From: Dimargaris cristalligena | Lineage: Eukaryota > Kickxellomycota > Dimargaritomycetes > Dimargaritales > Dimargaritaceae | Length of the DNA: 10,355 nt | Assembly: GCA_027576995.1 (NCBI GenBank) | Contig: JANBQC010000801.1 | Span: 1-10,355 of the forward strand | Reading direction: 5' to 3' | Notes under the pieces: model-generated | Databases searched by the model: none | What the model was told of the DNA's origin: nothing | The model's input: only the letters and a program-made list of their open reading frames with translations | Shown here: in pieces, positions 7,990-10,355 of the stretch | How the letters are laid out: each line of letters starts with the position of its first letter | Position numbering within the stretch: the stretch's first letter is position 1 | Translations under genes and position numbers: made by a program

Positions 7990-8518
7990 CTAGTCATATT
8001 CCTGCTTTTGCTTTCTGATTTCCCATTGACTGCAGAATAGGCGGGTATTGCGCTCGAATGCTGCCTTTCGAGAAGAATCAGGTGGTCCAAGGCTGTGATT
8101 GTCAGTTGACCTTTTAGAAGGGTTCGTGGTGTGGGGGAAAGAATGAAGGGAGCAGCAAAAGAAAAAGAGAGAGAAGGAGGGAGAGGATTCGGGTGCGGGA
8201 ACGGGAACGGGGGAAGAGGAGGAGGAGGAGGAGGAGGCAGGGGGAGGAACGAGGGGAGGAGGAGAGAGATACGAGCGATAGGGGGCTGGCCGACCCCCCA
8301 TAGTCGCCCTAGCCACCGAAACTATTCACGGCTCATTCATATTCACCCTACCTGTGGGTTATACAGAATTTACCCGGACCTGGGGCCCTGGAACCGTCCA
8401 CCAATTGGTACCCCGTCGAAAAAGTACAAGCCCGATGCGCCCTCTCTCCCCCCTCCTCCTCCTTCACAGCCACTAGTACCTTCTGGGACAGTGCTTTGAC
8501 CGCGCTGATACCGGACAT
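7990..8518 (-). other. GC-rich island with purine tract; weak two-exon ORF candidate on minus strand
   Basis: On the minus strand an ATG at 8518-8516, with A at -3, opens 56 codons to a TAG at 8350. The peptide begins MSGISAVKALSQKVLVAVKE. A donor-like CAG/GTAGGG lies at 8351. After a long polypyrimidine tract there is a CTGAC branch-like motif (8104 region) and a CACAG acceptor ending at 8093. Joining 8518-8352 to 8092-7990 keeps one frame and gives 89 residues ending at a TAG at 7992-7990. The second part is charged, ending QWEIRKQKQEYD. I recognise no family. The branch-to-acceptor distance is short, and a competing plus-strand Gly/Arg- and Pro-rich ORF covers about 8143-8499. This may be chance openness in low-complexity DNA. 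Confidence 0.2.
8143..8290 (+). repeat. Purine-rich low-complexity tract with (GGA)n core
   Basis: This stretch is almost wholly G and A on the plus strand, with a run of about six GGA units at 8218-8237 and degenerate GGGAAC and GAGA motifs around it. The minus strand is accordingly polypyrimidine. It could be a polypyrimidine intron segment or promoter of a minus-strand gene, or a simple-sequence tract able to form triplex or G-rich structures. Read as plus-strand protein it would encode a Gly/Arg-rich low-complexity segment, which I consider less likely. Confidence 0.7.
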
Positions 8519-9180
8519 ATTGATTTAATCAGTTGTATCGTATACCTAATTTTGGCCCCGAGGAACTTCACATCAAACGATACTTCCGCTGGTTTTCACA
8601 AGGAGACTGTACTTAAATAATAAGATCGGCGGTGGAATCAACCCTAATTGGGGCATAATATCGACCCTGCTAGGTACTTCATCATATAAACAGTAACGGT
8701 CGGAAAACGGGGATTTGGCAACATGTTAGTTAGCCGGGATAATGGACCGGAATGGCCTATTTTCACACCCTCTCTTCCATTATCTACGATTTAGTGATCT
8801 ATGGAATACCCTTATATCCCCACATACACACTTCCAACCACGCCCTAGAGTCGATACGGAGTGTAAACAAAAGGTCGTGTGGATGTCGGAAACTGATGCA
8901 CGGGACAATGGGTTGGATGTGATAAAGAAGGGTAAGGAGTCAAAGGAGGGCAATCGATTCAAAGCTCCCGCTGGTTTTATTTGAATATATTTTTAAATTT
9001 TTTGGAGGGCGTTGGGGGGAAAGGAGTTAATGGGAGCTTCCCGCGCCCAGTGTCGTCCATCGGCTTCTAGGATTCCGATTACAAGGGGGGCCTCGTACCT
9101 TGGGAGTCTATCAGCAGGGCTACACCTCCGCTTGGTCCATTGTACTGACGCGCTCGGATAGCGCCGTATTGTTATGTACG
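8519..9180. other. Stretch without a recognised gene
   Basis: The longest frame starts at a real ATG at 8742 and runs 80 codons to a TGA ending at 8984. Its product has no signal peptide or domain I know, and its third positions lack the strong GC bias of the TVP38 exons. A 43-codon plus ORF begins near 9028, in a GC-rich patch at 9035-9180 that also has an open minus frame. Nothing here can be assigned a function. Confidence 0.4.
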
Positions 9181-9182
9181 GG

Positions 9183-9189
9183 TTTTATA
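9183..9189 (-). promoter_or_regulatory. TATA-box-like TATAAAA on the minus strand
   Basis: TATAAAA occurs at 9189-9183 on the minus strand, about 110 bases from a plus-strand TATA element at 9299. Downstream on the minus strand I find only a six-codon ORF from the first ATG. The site may be a chance match in a T-rich stretch. Confidence 0.15.
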
Positions 9190-9298
9190 TTTTTATTTGC
9201 AACCCAACTTTTGGCTGGCGTATACGTCTGTCTCCCCAACCGATGATCGTACTTGGGCCAGCCTAGCCAACCTTAACCCCCTTCCTGTCCAAATGTCA

Positions 9299-9568
9299 TA
9301 TAAAAGGCAACCATGGAGACGCATCCTATGGCTCATCCTCATCAATCTTGCCTTGCCTTCAGCGTGCATCAGTGTCACCCCCACCAGGTCCTTGGTGCTT
9401 AAATATCCGCCTATCCATTCGATAGCCACTATTCTCCCACCCGTCCACGTCGCTGCTTCGCTAGCCCGATCATTCCCTCTCCATAGACACACGCCCCTTC
9501 CCAATCTACCTCCCCTTCGCTCGCACGTTCGCCCATTCATCCATCGGTCGGTCGGAATCCTAGTGAAC
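9299..9568 (+). promoter_or_regulatory. TATA box and pyrimidine-rich leader before the 9569 ORF
   Basis: TATAAAAGG lies at about 9300-9308, a very good core-promoter match. From about 9330 to 9560 the plus strand is C+T-rich, like the leader of the left-edge gene read in its own direction. The next well-supported coding-like ATG is at 9569. The whole stretch is also open in the 9569 frame back to 9197, so an in-frame upstream Met at 9292, followed by a signal-peptide-like hydrophobic run, is an alternative reading. That Met overlaps the TATA box, which argues against it. Confidence 0.35.
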
Positions 9569-9666
9569 ATGTACGCCCCGGTCGTTCATCGCACCCCCCA
9601 ACCCAATTACCCGCCCGTCGTGGACGGCAACTGCCCCGACAGCCCCACCCTGCCCCCGGAAGATCG
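9569..9666 (+). CDS. Candidate first coding exon of an unrecognised gene (Pro-rich N-terminus)
   Basis: From the ATG at 9569 the frame gives 33 codons to a TAA at 9668-9670. The peptide begins MYAPVVHRTPQPNYPPVVDG and ends with an acidic, Pro-rich DSPTLPPEDR. Of the 31 codons after Met, before the last CGG, 25 end in G or C by hand count. That matches the bias of the start of the TVP38 exon 1 and exceeds that of the flanking DNA. A donor-like GTAATT at 9667-9672 overlaps the stop, so the likeliest reading is an exon 1 of 98 bases ending in phase 2. I could not find a convincing second exon before the window edge. Alternatives are a 33-residue microprotein, a longer ORF starting at 9292, or a broken gene. 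No family is recognised. Confidence 0.35.
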
Positions 9667-9670
9667 GTAA

Positions 9671-9841
9671 TTAGCCCCTCCCTTTGGTGTCGTTTCCCGT
9701 GCAAGGCCCACCATCCGGATATCCCTATATCTATCTCACCACCCCTCGTCCCCGCCATCTCCTATAACCTTCACCATGAAAAGGTGCTAGCCAACAACAA
9801 CAACAACATCTACAAAATAACAAAAAACCAAAAAAAAAAAG
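9671..9841 (+). promoter_or_regulatory. Pyrimidine-rich block followed by CAA-repeat, A-rich leader-like sequence
   Basis: About 9672-9775 is C+T-rich. It is followed by (CAA)5 at 9792-9806, A- and C-rich unstructured sequence, and A11 at 9830-9840, which abuts ATGATGACC. This order resembles a fungal promoter and an unstructured 5' leader. A short ATG ORF at 9777 (MKRC then stop) precedes it, and the ATG at 9842 opens only 17 codons unless spliced. Alternatively the tract lies in an intron of the 9569 gene, or the A11 is the tail of an old retroposed copy. Confidence 0.25.
9792..9806 (+). repeat. (CAA)5 microsatellite
   Basis: Five uninterrupted CAA units are followed by CATC and more A/C-rich sequence. 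CAA repeats are typical of unstructured leaders and also of poly-Gln or poly-Asn coding tracts. Here no long frame covers them, so a leader or plain repeat is likelier. Confidence 0.85.
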
Positions 9842-9900
9842 ATGATGACCATTCAAGTAGACCACCTACCGTCTGTTCGCTGCTTTATTATTTGAAATGA

Positions 9901-10355
9901 TTTTTGCCCGCCGCCTGTGGTGACAATATCGTTCAATTCGTGTACAAAGTCGGTTTCCCCCAATCTCCTAAACAGAAGAGTGGAATTAAATTATTGGGTA
10001 AAAAACACTCATATAACTCTATATGTGGATCTTGCTGCCTTCTAATTTATCGGAGTTTCCTCGTTCAGATTTATACAGTTTTATTTTTCTAACAAAAAAA
10101 GCAATAAAGGATTTGGCGCTATATTAATACGGTGGTTGATATATTCAGTCTGGACTTCATTAAAAAACATATAAGAGAGTAGGAACAGCGAGCCAACACT
10201 ACACCAGCTAAACAAGAGCCTCTGTTCCCAAAATTATTATCATGAACCATGGCTAGAGAGAGGGCTTTGGTGGAGTATACATATGGGTGAAATTCTGCCC
10301 AGCTATATAAGGGCTTGCATTATATGTGTATGGGAGAATATATGGGAAATGTATT
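9901..10355. other. AT-rich right end without a recognised gene
   Basis: Frames are short on both strands and no domain is seen. An AATAAA lies at 10103-10108 on the plus strand after a T-rich stretch and could end a plus-strand transcript. A splice-acceptor-like CTAAT followed 24 bases later by TTCAG occurs near 10043-10068, but the sequence after it lacks coding bias. TATATAAGG at about 10304-10312 on the plus strand is a plausible core promoter for a gene starting at or beyond the right edge. ATGs at 10335 and 10341 are open to the end but too short to judge. Confidence 0.35.

Noticed and set aside
8131..8499. Plus-strand Gly/Arg-rich then Pro-rich ORF as an RNA-binding-type protein
   Set aside because: The Gly/Arg part comes from simple purine repeat and no RNA-binding domain is present. 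Openness is explained by composition.
8500..8520. Resemblance of KVLVAVK to the start of electron transfer flavoprotein beta subunit
   Set aside because: The similarity ends after seven residues and none of the family's following motifs is present. Treated as coincidence.
9193..9570. 125-residue minus-strand ORF
   Set aside because: It is antisense to a pyrimidine-rich, stop-poor stretch. The product is Arg/Gly-rich without domain, as expected from base composition.

Overview
The window reads as nuclear DNA from a fungus, probably an early-diverging filamentous lineage; that placement is inference, not an identification. The evidence is a clearly recognisable spliced eukaryotic gene with fungal-style introns (GTAAGT and GTAGGC donors, a perfect TACTAAC branch site, CAG acceptors), pyrimidine-rich leaders upstream of start codons, TATA boxes and simple AT repeats. 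Coding DNA is visibly GC-rich at third codon positions. The surrounding DNA is more AT-rich and has little long-range coding structure.

Layout. (1) Bases 1-71, minus strand: the first 23 codons of a gene running off the left edge, encoding a signal peptide. Its pyrimidine-rich leader and a TATAAAAG box occupy about 72-420. (2) 421-3000: about 2.6 kb with no gene I can support, apart from a GC-richer island at about 870-1220 with open frames on both strands. (3) 3058-4993, minus strand: the one firmly identified gene, a three-exon TVP38/TMEM64-type membrane protein (SNARE-associated/VTT domain, DedA superfamily) of 474 residues. A variant poly(A) signal follows it, and its upstream region holds AT and homopolymer tracts. 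(4) 5211-7989: about 2.8 kb without a supportable gene. (5) 7990-8518: a GC-rich island with a long purine tract on the plus strand; a frame-compatible two-exon minus-strand ORF of 89 codons is possible but weak. (6) 8519-9180: nothing recognised. (7) 9183-9900: opposing TATA boxes, a pyrimidine-rich stretch, a short ORF with very high GC3 at 9569-9670 that looks like a first coding exon, then a second pyrimidine-rich block followed by a CAA-repeat and A-rich leader-like sequence. (8) 9901-10355: AT-rich, no gene, with a TATATAAGG box close to the right edge.

The genes do not form an obvious functional unit. The TVP38 homologue and the left-edge secreted protein both relate to the secretory pathway, but that is no evidence of shared function. 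I found no tRNA, rRNA, CRISPR array, transposase, reverse transcriptase or other recognisable system. The main open questions are the first-exon-like ORF at 9569 and the long stretches without an identifiable gene.
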